Assembly: GCA_016200265.1 (NCBI GenBank)
Contig: JACQFE010000051.1
Location: forward strand, 62,001-126,000
Source of the DNA: Planctomycetota bacterium
GTDB lineage: Bacteria > Planctomycetota > Phycisphaerae > UBA1845
DNA length: 64,000 nt
Direction of reading: 5' to 3'
Made by a program: the position numbers and the translations under genes. Shown piece after piece: positions 33,814 to 43,467 of this stretch. Each line of letters starts with the position of its first letter. The first letter of the stretch is position 1. The notes under the pieces were generated by a model that was not told the DNA's origin, did not search any database, and saw only the letters and a list, made by a program, of their open reading frames with translations.

Positions 33814-34977
33814 TTACAACCCCAATTGAAACGCCGCGACATAGCCCTTTTCTTGAAAGAATTGAAACAACTCCTGCACCGACGCGAAGATGCCGCTGGC
33901 CGTTTCGGTGATGAATGGTGACGGCTCCTCCCGCGATCGCCATACGACGTAAACTTCCTTCGTGCCCTCGAACGCATGTTGAAGCTCGCGTTCCACGCCC
34001 GAAGAAATCCCCGGTCTGCCGCCCGGCAGCTCGGGAATGTAGCTCACGATCATGTCCGATTGATCGATCAACTTGAAATCACGGGCGTAAATTTGCGCGT
34101 CGATGTCGTGTCCGATGCGGTTGATCTCATCCACCGAAAGCACCACGTCATGCCCATGTACATTCAACGTGACGAATTCATCGCCGCGCCGAGTCGCTTC
34201 ACTTGCGTCCGCGAGCAATCGCTTCTCATCCAAGTCTGCCGGATCGAACGTGATAAAATGCTCGGCCAACACATCGCGAAACGATTCGATCTCGTGCAGC
34301 GTCTCCGGCAGATTCATGACATGGGTCATTGGAAATGAGGGATATACGCGCTTGCGATGCGGCTCAAACATCAACCGATAGAGCGCCCGGACGTTGATTT
34401 CCGGATCGCCGCGAGAAAGCACATAGGCGTGCCCGTAGCCGGCGATTCCTTCCGCCATCGCTTCCGTCACGACGATCTCTTCCTCGCGCCACACCAGAAT
34501 GTCCTTGAGACTATGCCGAATCTCATGGTCGCGTTGAAGTCGCTCATGGACCGCATCGACATTGTCGACGAGGGTCACATACAAATTCGCATCGAGCTCC
34601 CGCATCTGGTTGTCGTCATACGCATGAAACAAACCGTGTTTCCATCGAAATGTCGCATGCGTGCTCACAATCATGTCGATGCCCGTCGCGGCCGCCCGAA
34701 GTATGTCCTTGAACACGCTACGTCGAATCGATGTTAATCGATGTCGCGAAAGATCGAGGATTCTGCGCGGGACGACGTCCGGCGCCTCGCGGCACATCAT
34801 CTCCCCGACGTTAAATAAATGAATCTCCCGGCCGTGCTTTCGGCCCAGCGAAACGACCTGTTCGAGGAAATGTCTCTTTTCGAGCCCTACCTGGCCGGTG
34901 ACGACGGCACGAACGCCATGTCGATGATTGGTTTGTCGCTCAAAAGGAAGCGTCGGCGAGGAGCGGGTGGCGCTCAT
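33814..34977 (-). CDS. P-loop protein with nucleoside deoxyribosyltransferase-like C-terminus
   Basis: The N-terminal half resembles an AAA/adenylate-kinase-like NTPase: AVVTGQVGLEKRHFLEQV near 24-41 is a degenerate Walker A, with the glycine-rich loop but EKR in place of the usual GKS/T. The C-terminal domain (about 300-387) reads DMIVSYIPELPGGRPGISSG then VERELQHAFEGTKEVYVVW, like nucleoside 2-deoxyribosyltransferases or TIR-like nucleotide hydrolases. No signal peptide. It follows the CAP lipoprotein gene by 12 bp. Function unknown; nucleotide signalling or salvage is a guess. Confidence 0.65.
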   Translation of the reverse strand: MSATRSSPTLPFERQTNHRHGVRAVVTGQVGLEKRHFLEQVVSLGRKHGREIHLFNVGEMMCREAPDVVPRRILDLSRHRLTSIRRSVFKDILRAAATGIDMIVSTHATFRWKHGLFHAYDDNQMRELDANLYVTLVDNVDAVHERLQRDHEIRHSLKDILVWREEEIVVTEAMAEGIAGYGHAYVLSRGDPEINVRALYRLMFEPHRKRVYPSFPMTHVMNLPETLHEIESFRDVLAEHFITFDPADLDEKRLLADASEATRRGDEFVTLNVHGHDVVLSVDEINRIGHDIDAQIYARDFKLIDQSDMIVSYIPELPGGRPGISSGVERELQHAFEGTKEVYVVWRSREEPSPFITETASGIFASVQELFQFFQEKGYVAAFQLGL

Positions 34978-34989
34978 GCGATTGAAATG

Positions 34990-35571
34990 CTATTCATCGG
35001 ACGGGTGCCCGAATTCCTGGACCCAATAGTACGAATATTCGCCGCCGTTCTGCACGCCGATTCCCACTTCAGTCCATTCGGCGTCAAGAATGATCTCGCG
35101 ATGCGAAGGGCTCTCCATCCACATCCGCATCACTTCATCCGGCGTCTGCTGCCCCGCCGCGAGGTTTTCACCCATCGCAAGGAAACGATACTTCCCCAAG
35201 GCTCGCTCCGCCGGACCTTCTCCACTGGCCGGATCTTCATGCGCAAAGAAATCCGCAGATATCATGCGGCACGCGTAGTCATCCGCAAGTTGGTCGAGAT
35301 TCGGGTTTCGAACCACCGGCGGTAAGTCGGCCTTCGCTCGCTCGCTATTAATCAGTTGAAGGACCTGTTCAGTCAGTTTTTCCGAATCGTTTGGAACCGT
35401 GCAAGGTGGGTCGGGTACAATTCTTGCGGACGCGGTATCCGGTTCTCCCTGTACCGGCGCAGGAGGCGCAAAGCAACCGGTCGCGAACATCACCGACGGC
35501 AATAGAAATGCCGCAGTCCACGCCATGCGCGGTCGGATCCTCGGTTGATTGATTTTGGTGAATTCTTCCAT
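34990..35571 (-). CDS. Secreted CAP/SCP-domain lipoprotein
   Basis: A signal sequence with lipobox FATGC places Cys33 at the lipid site. Residues about 65-193 form a CAP (SCP/PR-1) domain: LINSERAKADLPPVVRN, DYACRMISADFFAHEDPASG, LAMGENLAAGQQTPDEV and WMESPSHREIILDAEWTEVG with the expected His and Glu residues. CAP proteins are extracytoplasmic; bacterial roles are poorly known. The ATG at 35571 after GGAG is preferred because it gives a compact signal peptide. It is followed by the P-loop gene. Confidence 0.85.
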   Translation of the reverse strand: MEEFTKINQPRIRPRMAWTAAFLLPSVMFATGCFAPPAPVQGEPDTASARIVPDPPCTVPNDSEKLTEQVLQLINSERAKADLPPVVRNPNLDQLADDYACRMISADFFAHEDPASGEGPAERALGKYRFLAMGENLAAGQQTPDEVMRMWMESPSHREIILDAEWTEVGIGVQNGGEYSYYWVQEFGHPSDE

Positions 35572-35864
35572 GACGCTCCGAATGATCCTCATTTTAGCTT
35601 CTGTAGGATGGGTAGACAAGGTAAGCACTTATCGGCGAGCGTGACGAAGCCGTTACCCATGTTTCGGGCCGCCCACAAGCTCCGAAATCGGCAATTTTCA
35701 AGGCCAATAACAATCTACGATATCGACCTCGAAGCCCTGATTCTTGAGCCGCAGCAGCCTCACCCTTTCAAAGGGCGACAAAGGGGGTATTTCAAAGCAC
35801 GTCGTCATTCCATGCAATACTCACCGCATGACGATCTCGTGCAACGCGGCTATTCTTCGACGAA

Positions 35865-36758
35865 ATGAAAGATCACGATACCAAACAAACGATCAGCGTA
35901 ACGCCGAATAGCCCCACGACGACTCGCACACTCACACTTGGCCACAGCCCCGATCCCGATGATGCCTTCATGTTTTATGCGCTCGCGAAAGGCAGGATCG
36001 ACACCGGTGCGTGGCGATTCGAGCACGTGCTGCAGGATATTCAAACGCTGAACGAACGCGCCATGCGCGGCGAACTCGACATCACCGCGATCAGCATCCA
36101 CGCCTATCCCTTCGTCGCCGATCGATACGCCCTGACCGCCTGTGGATGCAGCATGGGAGACGGCTACGGCCCGATGATTGTGGCTCGCGAACCAATGGCC
36201 ATCGAAGCTCTGCGAGGCAAGACCATCGCAGTGCCCGGCGAGCGAACCACCGCGTTTCTGGCGCTGAATTTGCTTCTCGGCCGAAGTTCGTTCCGGCATT
36301 CGGTCGTCATGTTCGACCAGATTCTCTCGCACGTCGAGCTCGGCCAGGCCGACGCCGGATTGATCATCCACGAAGGCCAACTCACCTACTCGCGCCACAA
36401 ACTGCACAAGATCGTCGATCTCGGCGCATGGTGGAAGGAATCGACCAGCCTGCCGCTTCCGCTCGGAGGCAATTGCATTCGCCGCGACCTTGGAAACTCG
36501 GCGATGACGGATGTCACGCGAATCCTGCGACAGAGCATTGAGTATTCGCTCGCTCATCGATCTGAGGCCGTCGATCATGCCCTCGCCTACGCCCGCGACA
36601 TGGGCAAGGAGCTCGCCGACCGATTCGTGGGCATGTATGTCAACGACTGGACGCTCGATTACGGCGAAATCGGCCGCAAGGCGGTCCGTGAATTGCTACG
36701 CCGCGGCCACGAAATCGGCATGGTCCCCAAGCTCAACAATATTGAATTCATCAGCTGA
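35865..36758 (+). CDS. mqnD: 1,4-dihydroxy-6-naphthoate synthase (futalosine menaquinone pathway)
   Basis: MqnD converts cyclic dehypoxanthine futalosine to 1,4-dihydroxy-6-naphthoate. The N-terminal LTLGHSPDPDDAFMFYAL, the substrate-binding AISIHAYPFVADRYALT and the GYGPMIV and GLIIHEGQLTY blocks are all characteristic. Length 297 is slightly above the usual 275 because of a 20-residue N-terminal extension. Futalosine-route menaquinone is common in Planctomycetota. Partner genes mqnABC are not in the window. Confidence 0.93.
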   Translation: MKDHDTKQTISVTPNSPTTTRTLTLGHSPDPDDAFMFYALAKGRIDTGAWRFEHVLQDIQTLNERAMRGELDITAISIHAYPFVADRYALTACGCSMGDGYGPMIVAREPMAIEALRGKTIAVPGERTTAFLALNLLLGRSSFRHSVVMFDQILSHVELGQADAGLIIHEGQLTYSRHKLHKIVDLGAWWKESTSLPLPLGGNCIRRDLGNSAMTDVTRILRQSIEYSLAHRSEAVDHALAYARDMGKELADRFVGMYVNDWTLDYGEIGRKAVRELLRRGHEIGMVPKLNNIEFIS

Positions 36759-37034
36759 ATGCGGACATTCGGCAATGATTCGGCCGTGAAGTGAAACCCG
36801 AATCGTGGAGGACCAGGCGATCATGCGGAACGCAGCCGAAGCATCTCGCCTCGGAGATTCTTCGGTCGCCTGCGGCAACCTCAGAATGACATTGTTTGTC
36901 TTTTGACTAGCATATGCCTTATTCTTGCGGCGTTTCCAGCGCCCATGGGGGCACAGCGCTTGCATTCACATTACATCGTTTCCTCGGTTTTCGCGGCAAC
37001 TTCGATGCCGCCAACGCATTGATGGAGGCCCACG
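36759..37034. other. Spacer containing a repeat copy
   Basis: The only structure seen is the repeat at 36822-36890. The final ~30 bases hold the GGAGG ribosome site of the next gene. Confidence 0.55.
36822..36890. repeat. Interspersed palindromic repeat, second copy
   Basis: Reads CGCAGCCGAAGCATCT, GAGATTCTTCGGTCGCC and CTCAGAATGAC. It matches the copy at 17535-17607 in the opposite orientation, with conserved ends and a variable middle. Confidence 0.7.
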
Positions 37035-38123
37035 ATGCCCAGCGTCATGTGCGAATGCGGCGCGCGATACAAAGTCGCGGACGCCAGCCTCGGCAAGAAA
37101 TCAAAGTGCAAGAAATGCGGCAACGTGTTCACACTGAAGGCCGAGGACGACGGCATCTTCTCCATCGCCCCCGATGAATTCTCCTCGCCATCGCCGCTGG
37201 CGAGCGCGATTGCATCCGGTGAAGTAACGCAGGCTCCTCAAGCTCCCGGTCGTGACGGCGATGACGATACCGAGCAATCCGAAGGCTTCGTCGGCCGAAG
37301 CGGATTTCTCGCGAATCGGCCGTCTGCGGCCGCAACCATTCCAATCACGCCAACACGCTCGTACTTCGCTGATGTGCTGCGAACTTTCCTGTTCCCTTCA
37401 TCGCCGGAGAATTTGGTCAGCTTCATTGTCATCGTTATCTTCATGAGCACGCTGGGTCCAATTTTTGCCTTCATGCCGTTCCCATACGGCATGATTCTTG
37501 GCTTTCTGCTTCAAGGTTGGTACGCGGCGCTTCGTTTTGAAATCGTGCGAACATCGGCGTCTGGTGAAGACCGGCTTCCGAGTGTGGGCGTCAGCGACCC
37601 GTGGGAAGACTTGGTTAAGCCCGCGCTATGCTGGATCGCCAGTTGGATCGTCGTCGTTTTGCCGGCTTCGGCCTATCTTATTTATGTGGTCGCTAGCGGT
37701 CGGCTGGGATCGTCGGCAATACCAAATTCCCTGTCGAGCGGAATCAGCGCCATCTTGGGTGCAAATACTGAGATTGCCATTTTCGGCGTGTTGCTTCTCT
37801 TAGGCGCTTGCGCTTGGCCAATGCTAATATTATGCGTTGCGATTCAAGGATTCAGCACACTGCTTCGTCCTGATCTCATCTTGTCCACAATGATTCGAAC
37901 ATTTCCTGGGTATGTCGCGACGCTCCTATTGGTGTGCGGCACGATCGTCCTTCAAAATGTCCTCTCATTGATTTCCAGCGGACGTGCTGCCACGACCGGT
38001 GGCTCTCTTGTCATCGCCTTTCTTGTGAGCGCAATGAGTATTTACGTCGAAATCGTCCTGATGCGCCTCATCGGCCTTTACTATCATCACTTCAAAAAGA
38101 AGTTCGCCTGGGATTGGGAATAA
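37035..38123 (+). CDS. Multi-pass membrane protein with N-terminal MJ0042-type zinc finger
   Basis: The N-terminus MCECGARYKVADASLGKKSKC-KKCG holds a CxC...CxxC zinc-ribbon of the MJ0042/zinc-ribbon type used by many Planctomycetota and delta-proteobacteria. A disordered linker (about 40-105) follows, then about six hydrophobic helices between 125 and 345. No enzymatic motif is visible. GGAGG lies 6 nt before the ATG. The role is unknown; membrane sensing or transport is possible. Confidence 0.75.
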   Translation: MPSVMCECGARYKVADASLGKKSKCKKCGNVFTLKAEDDGIFSIAPDEFSSPSPLASAIASGEVTQAPQAPGRDGDDDTEQSEGFVGRSGFLANRPSAAATIPITPTRSYFADVLRTFLFPSSPENLVSFIVIVIFMSTLGPIFAFMPFPYGMILGFLLQGWYAALRFEIVRTSASGEDRLPSVGVSDPWEDLVKPALCWIASWIVVVLPASAYLIYVVASGRLGSSAIPNSLSSGISAILGANTEIAIFGVLLLLGACAWPMLILCVAIQGFSTLLRPDLILSTMIRTFPGYVATLLLVCGTIVLQNVLSLISSGRAATTGGSLVIAFLVSAMSIYVEIVLMRLIGLYYHHFKKKFAWDWE

Positions 38124-38154
38124 AAAAGGAGGACGGGCACGAAACCCATCCTCC
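38122..38154 (-). terminator. Rho-independent terminator, minus strand
   Basis: Stem GGAGGATGGG/CCCGTCCTCC (one mismatch) with a 7-nt loop and a T6 tail when read on the minus strand. It terminates the PKD gene; its A-tract coincides with the stop of the plus-strand membrane protein gene. Confidence 0.85.
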
Positions 38155-38212
38155 CCAATTCTGATCCCAATTTCTCGCTCAGAAACGACGGCGGCGCGTC
38201 GAATCGTTTCAC

Positions 38213-39136
38213 CTATCGCCGTCGACTCCTTCGAATCAACTGCAGCCCGGCCAGCGAAGCGAACAGCGCCGGCAGCATGCCGATACCACAAGCTGACGTG
38301 CCCGCCGGCCTTTGGTTCGCGCTATCCGGGGGCTCCTCGGGCTGTGTCGGCGGTTTCTCCGTCGGCGGCGGTTCCACCGTTGTCCGTTCATGCACCGTCA
38401 CTGTCTCCGTGGGAGCATCGGTCACTGCACCGAAAATATCTGAAACCAACAAATCCACGGTGTACGTCCCAAGGTCTGAAAATGTCTTATTGACCTTAAC
38501 GCCGGTCAGAACCTCATCCAAGGTGTTTCCAAAGTGAAACGTCCATGTATACGTAAGTGGGTTGCCATCCGGATCATAGGAAAGCGAGCCGTCAAACGTC
38601 ACCACATCCCCTTGCGCCACATCACGCGGTCCCGTCGCGATAACCGCCACAGGCGGTTGATTTTCCGTTGTGCCGAGAACCTGGATTGTCTTGGTGAGGT
38701 TCGTCGTGGCATTGAATTGATCGCGAACGGCCAGGCGCACAATGTACGAACCGTTTTGATCGTAGCTGTGAATCGCCGTCGCGACGGTGCTGTATTGCGT
38801 ATCCGTCCCGTCGCCGAAGCTCCACGCGAATCGAATCGGATCGCTGTCCGGATCACTTGACCCGCTCGCATCAAACGTGAACTCTTGGCCGATCACGCCC
38901 GTCAATCCCGGCTCAACCGTGAACACAGGAACCGGCGGCTGATTGCTGGTCGTCGCGGAAGTGTCACGCGAATCCACAGGGACCGACGCTGCTCGCTGCG
39001 CCACGAGCCTTGACCCGCCATCACCGCCCGCCTGAACCACGTCTTGCTGAACGGAAAGAAACAGCGCCAATCCATACGCCAATGATCCAATCAGACGCTT
39101 TGCGCCGCAATTGGCACCACACTGCGTTTTCATCAT
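38213..39136 (-). CDS. Exported protein with two PKD domains and a C-terminal anchor
   Basis: A signal peptide (about 1-36) is followed by two PKD domains (about 68-150 and 160-250) with FDASGSSDPDSDPIRFAWSFGDG and FDGSLSYDPDGNPLTYTW. A Pro/Glu/Thr-rich spacer leads to CGIGMLPALFASLAGLQLIRR, a Cys-Gly motif, short hydrophobic helix and Arg cluster. That tripartite end resembles sorting signals such as MYXO-CTERM or GlyGly-CTERM and suggests processing and surface attachment. GAGGGAG precedes the tandem ATGs. It is probably an adhesion or surface-display protein. Confidence 0.8.
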   Translation of the reverse strand: MMKTQCGANCGAKRLIGSLAYGLALFLSVQQDVVQAGGDGGSRLVAQRAASVPVDSRDTSATTSNQPPVPVFTVEPGLTGVIGQEFTFDASGSSDPDSDPIRFAWSFGDGTDTQYSTVATAIHSYDQNGSYIVRLAVRDQFNATTNLTKTIQVLGTTENQPPVAVIATGPRDVAQGDVVTFDGSLSYDPDGNPLTYTWTFHFGNTLDEVLTGVKVNKTFSDLGTYTVDLLVSDIFGAVTDAPTETVTVHERTTVEPPPTEKPPTQPEEPPDSANQRPAGTSACGIGMLPALFASLAGLQLIRRSRRR

Positions 39137-39639
39137 TTACTCCCTCGGGCAGGCGTCCGTTACTCTCATGCCGAAGTCTGCCATCACAAAGGATAACCGG
39201 GCGGCAACGAATTTTCGTTTGGGTGAAACCGGCCAATGCGAATCAGTGAGCATAAGGGAAATTACCTCATACAAGGACAAGCAGGCTTCATCCGCGAAGA
39301 AAAAAAGGCACAATCAGTGCAAGGAACACGGAAGGTACAACGAATTCGAGCGTTCAAAAAAACCTACCTACAATGCATGAAGTCGCGAACATTGACAATC
39401 GCTTCGAAGCGAATCATTCCAATGGCATAGTAACGCCTTCGAGTCCGTCTTGTCAATCAAAACAGAGGTTCCAAGGATTTGCACATCGAATTGAAAAGGG
39501 TGGTTATCGGCCAACATGCGGCCTCTCGCTGCGTTTCATCCCATAATCACCACGAACCAATCACCGCCACGAACGCAGCATGCTCATGCGACTCCGGACA
39601 CGCGCTGCTCACGTTTGCCGTTTTCGCAATTGACTGACA
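39137..39639. other. Intergenic region, no feature recognised
   Basis: About 500 bp between two minus-strand exported-protein genes. The open frames here are short and have no protein-like composition. It presumably contains the promoter of the PKD gene, but no clear box was seen. Confidence 0.5.
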
Positions 39640-42600
39640 TCACGGCGTCGCCGAGCCATAGATCAAGTACACCTCGCCGCCATTTTGAACACCGACGTCT
39701 GTGTTCGGATCCCGATTCGGATCCGCCAGCACTGATCCGATAACAATGTCATCGCGCCCGTCGCCATCAATGTCTCCCGCAGAGGAAAGTCCGAGTGAAC
39801 GACCCTGGCCTTGCTTGACGGCGATGCCGCCCTGCGCCGTATTTCCCGCGTCGCCTCCACCAAGCCGATCTCCCGCGCGCCGACCCGCAATGATGAAGCC
39901 GCGAAGCTGCGTCTTCCCAAGCTGGTCGATATTGATCGTGCTCGAAGCCAGACACTGTATACCTTGCGGACAATCCGCCGTCGTGCCGCACACCGTGTCG
40001 CTTCCCTGACAAACACGAAGCGTGTCAAGTCGGTTGCCGCCAAAAATCACATACACCAGCCCCGCCTGCTGCAACGTGTCATCCCCCGGAACAGTATCGC
40101 GGATGCCGTCGAAATTCGTGTCCACACCCGGCGTGTTGAGTGTATCGCTGGCGTCATTCGGATTCGCATCGAATCGCGGTGTGGCTTCCGGAGCGGCCAC
40201 GAGTAAGTCAGCGATTCCATCACCGTCCACGTCGCCGGCATTGGCGATGTTGAAGCCGAATATTCCCTTTTCGCCGCCCGTCGTATTTCCCGTGATCATC
40301 ACAGCCACCGGCGCGCCCGTCGCCGTGTGGGACGCGAGAAGGGTCTGCACGCTGATGCCGCCCAACGGACTGATCAGATTCGTCCCACCAAACAGGATGA
40401 GTACCTGGCCAACGCCGCCCGCGGCGTCAGGACTTCCAATTGCGACATCGGGTATGCCGTCGCCATTGAAATCAAAGCCGCCCGCCAGGCTCGAGCCCAT
40501 ACCGTCGAGCGTATTCGTAACCACCAGCAAACCGTTGAGGCGCTCCGGATCCGTGGGATCCAAGGCCAATTTGGCGAGGTCATAGTCGCTTTCGATCCGC
40601 TCCTCGCGACGATACGCGATGTACACACGTCCGTTGCCGCTGGCGGCGAGCGGAGCGCCGATGAGAATATCGTTCCGTCCGTCACGATTGAAGTCCGGAA
40701 TGCCGAGAATATTTGTGATTTTGTCACCGACATCGCCGATGATCTGCAGTGCACCGAGCAATGGCGCTCGTCCGTCCCCGCAATGGCTTGCCGTCAAGGG
40801 ATCGACTGAATTTCCGTAGATGTACTGATGGGGGCTTGGGGGCGGCTCTCCGGCGGTGAACAAATTGTCCGGCTCCCACAAGTCACGGTTGTTGCCAAGG
40901 TACGCCACCCCTTGAGTCGGATTATCTGCATTATTTGGCGCTGAGATAATCACATCTCCCGGACCGGGTGTGCCAAGCGCGTTGCTGAATGTGACCGACG
41001 CTCCAAGTCCATCGTTCGTTTTGACGCCGATGATTCTCGCTCCGCGCGGATCCTGAGGTGTCGCAGTCACCGGATAGAAGCCCGACCCCGGAATCCCACC
41101 CGGACCCGCCTTGCAATTGCCGGTATTTGCAGCAAAGGCGGTCTTGCACTTACCAGGACCGATTGGTCCAACGTACGGGAACGGAGGAGGAGGAGACAAC
41201 GCTTTATAGGCAGGTGGCGCTAGCGCCGGAATAAATCCAAAATAAGGGCCAAGAACCGTATCTACGACCCCGTCTGTACCTGAAACACATGCGTTCTGCG
41301 TCGGCGGAGTCGCGTTCGGATCGCCAGCTTGAAAGACCTGCAAATCCGCGAGCGTTGCGGCCGGTGACACGTTGATCGTCATATCTGAAAAGAGCTGTCC
41401 GACACGATTGAGATTAATGACCGGTGCAAATCCCTCGGGGTTGGCCAGCACGCCGGTCTTCGAACTCAGAATTACCACTCCTCCATGCGTAAATTGCTTG
41501 TCCGCTTCCAGTAACCCCGTCATGTTGAAAGCGTTTCCTTGCGAATTCACAAACGGGAATCCAAACACCATCTCATTTAAGCCGTCGTCATCCGCGTCTG
41601 GGATCGTGGCGAGAACCGCCAGCCCTTTCGTATTGTCATCATTGTCAATCGTTTGAATTCCAGTGAGCGTGATTCCGCGAAGCAACGGAGTCCCCACCGA
41701 ATTCAAACTCTTTTCTCCAATGAGCTTGTCCTTTCCGATGCCGCCGTACACGATATACGCTTCCCCCGGTCCAATTCCGGACGGATTGACGAAAAACGGC
41801 TTGCCATAACGAGCCCCAATCAGCAACTCACCCTGGCCGTCTCCATCCAAATCTCCGACGCCGACCACGCTGCTTCCGGCGTTGTCCTCGAAGTTCACGC
41901 CGCCGAATATCGCGCCATCAAACTTCGGCGTATCTCCTGCAAGCGAACCGAGCCAGAGAATTCCCGGTAGTGATGAGAATCGGACTTTCGCCGGCGCAGT
42001 TCCAGTCACAGTCGTTCCGCCGCGCAGCGCCAAACGAACCGTGATTTGGAACAATCCCGGCACATTGCTCTTAAAGCTTGCGGCATGAGTGGTGATGTCC
42101 GCATCGTTCAAAATCGAGATTTCGTTGCCGACGGGGTGCCCGGTGCCGTCGACCGCCTGGGCCACAACGTCGACCGTGCCTGATGCGGGAGGTGCATTCG
42201 TCTGCCACTCGATCGCAACCGAAGTCCCGGGAGGAACCGGCAACGAGCTGTTCGGTTTTGTGACGGTGAGAGTCACCGTCCGCACGACGGTGATCCTGCC
42301 CGCCGCGTACGCCGTCACCGAGGAAAGATCATCGTGGATCGTCGCCCCGATGAAATACGTCCCTTCTGGTACGTTGGTTGGAAATGCCGCTGTTGTAGCA
42401 GTGACCGGAAGGTCGGCCTGAATCGAAGTGAACCCATTGCTTACGGTTGCATCTGTGTCATAAAAAACTTCAATCGAACCCGGGCCATTGTCGCCAGACA
42501 CCGTCCCGGCGAAGTGGATCGTGAATGGGTCGTTTTGAAACAGTGATGTGTCCGTCGCAGGGCTTGCCACCGCAATTGTAGGAGGAACTACAGTCGTCGG

Positions 42601-43467
42601 TTGTACCACGCGGATAATGGGTGCGGTCGCGGTGGCATTCGGAATCGTCACGATGCGGCTTGAGTCTCCGCTCGTCGCCGTGGCCGCCACCGATTGCCCG
42701 CTATCAGTCGCCGAAACGCCAAGCTGATAATCGCCGAAATCGAGGCCTCCTGTTGAAACCGTGGCCGTTCCCGCATTGCCCGATCCGACCGAGATCAGCG
42801 TGCCAAGCTGGTCCGCCGGCGCATTCGGATCATCGTGCTCGCCGAGATAGAACAACCGCCATTGGACCTGGTCCTCCGGATCACGGCAATCAAACGAAAT
42901 GACTACTTGATCGCCCTGCCTGACCTGGAGAATCGCCTGAGCCGGCTGAATGAAGATTGGATCGGGCGGACCCTGAACATTGATCACCCCCGTACTCTCA
43001 ACGGGTGTCTGATCCGCCCCGTTCAATTGATACATGATGCCCACGCGGAAAAATCCAACGCCGGCCTCTGCGGGATCGAAACTGAACGAATGGGTGTCAT
43101 TCGCATCTTTGCTTGTCTTCAATCCGGTTTGAATAATTTGGGGATCGCCGACGTGGGGGCTGTCGGCGCTCGGTCCGGAAACCGCGACGCGATAGCCACT
43201 CACATTCGTCGCATCCGTCGGAACGACGTAGATCACTGAGACCGGCTGATCCAGAAGCGAAAGCCCAAAACTGCTTGCGGGACTGATGATTTCGGGGGTG
43301 ATTTCCGCGCCCGTGCCAGTTCCGTCGTCGGGCGGAGGGGTTGTTCCCGGGCACCCTCCCGCAGCTCCCATGCTCAAGACGGCAAGTACCATCAAGCCCG
43401 TGGTGCACGCTGAATAAATAGCCGAACGCACTGTCCGTGTGCCGACACGCTTACGCCAAGTCTTCAT
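39640..43467 (-). CDS. Large FG-GAP repeat lipoprotein
   Basis: The ~1275-residue protein begins with a lipoprotein signal ending GAAGGC (Cys39). The N-terminal half contains several Ig-like/beta-sandwich segments, the C-terminal half integrin-alpha-like FG-GAP repeats with calcium-binding DxDxDG motifs, for example GDLDGDGQGELLIGAR, GDVDGDGIADLLVAAP and GDIDGDGRDDIVIGS. Such proteins fold as a beta-propeller on the cell surface. GAGGG lies 5 nt before the chosen ATG; the upstream ATG overlaps that site. Role likely adhesion or binding; no enzyme motif. Confidence 0.85.
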   Translation of the reverse strand: MKTWRKRVGTRTVRSAIYSACTTGLMVLAVLSMGAAGGCPGTTPPPDDGTGTGAEITPEIISPASSFGLSLLDQPVSVIYVVPTDATNVSGYRVAVSGPSADSPHVGDPQIIQTGLKTSKDANDTHSFSFDPAEAGVGFFRVGIMYQLNGADQTPVESTGVINVQGPPDPIFIQPAQAILQVRQGDQVVISFDCRDPEDQVQWRLFYLGEHDDPNAPADQLGTLISVGSGNAGTATVSTGGLDFGDYQLGVSATDSGQSVAATATSGDSSRIVTIPNATATAPIIRVVQPTTVVPPTIAVASPATDTSLFQNDPFTIHFAGTVSGDNGPGSIEVFYDTDATVSNGFTSIQADLPVTATTAAFPTNVPEGTYFIGATIHDDLSSVTAYAAGRITVVRTVTLTVTKPNSSLPVPPGTSVAIEWQTNAPPASGTVDVVAQAVDGTGHPVGNEISILNDADITTHAASFKSNVPGLFQITVRLALRGGTTVTGTAPAKVRFSSLPGILWLGSLAGDTPKFDGAIFGGVNFEDNAGSSVVGVGDLDGDGQGELLIGARYGKPFFVNPSGIGPGEAYIVYGGIGKDKLIGEKSLNSVGTPLLRGITLTGIQTIDNDDNTKGLAVLATIPDADDDGLNEMVFGFPFVNSQGNAFNMTGLLEADKQFTHGGVVILSSKTGVLANPEGFAPVINLNRVGQLFSDMTINVSPAATLADLQVFQAGDPNATPPTQNACVSGTDGVVDTVLGPYFGFIPALAPPAYKALSPPPPFPYVGPIGPGKCKTAFAANTGNCKAGPGGIPGSGFYPVTATPQDPRGARIIGVKTNDGLGASVTFSNALGTPGPGDVIISAPNNADNPTQGVAYLGNNRDLWEPDNLFTAGEPPPSPHQYIYGNSVDPLTASHCGDGRAPLLGALQIIGDVGDKITNILGIPDFNRDGRNDILIGAPLAASGNGRVYIAYRREERIESDYDLAKLALDPTDPERLNGLLVVTNTLDGMGSSLAGGFDFNGDGIPDVAIGSPDAAGGVGQVLILFGGTNLISPLGGISVQTLLASHTATGAPVAVMITGNTTGGEKGIFGFNIANAGDVDGDGIADLLVAAPEATPRFDANPNDASDTLNTPGVDTNFDGIRDTVPGDDTLQQAGLVYVIFGGNRLDTLRVCQGSDTVCGTTADCPQGIQCLASSTINIDQLGKTQLRGFIIAGRRAGDRLGGGDAGNTAQGGIAVKQGQGRSLGLSSAGDIDGDGRDDIVIGSVLADPNRDPNTDVGVQNGGEVYLIYGSATP

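Noticed and set aside
33395-33943. Intact separate protein upstream of the integrase remnant
   Set aside because: Its reading frame continues through an in-frame stop into the integrase core, so it is the N-terminal part of the same pseudogene; the first 50 codons overlap the neighbouring gene.
39111-39380. Plus-strand open frame of 89 codons in the gap before the PKD gene
   Set aside because: It overlaps the start and upstream region of a well-supported minus-strand gene, lacks a ribosome site and has no protein-like features.
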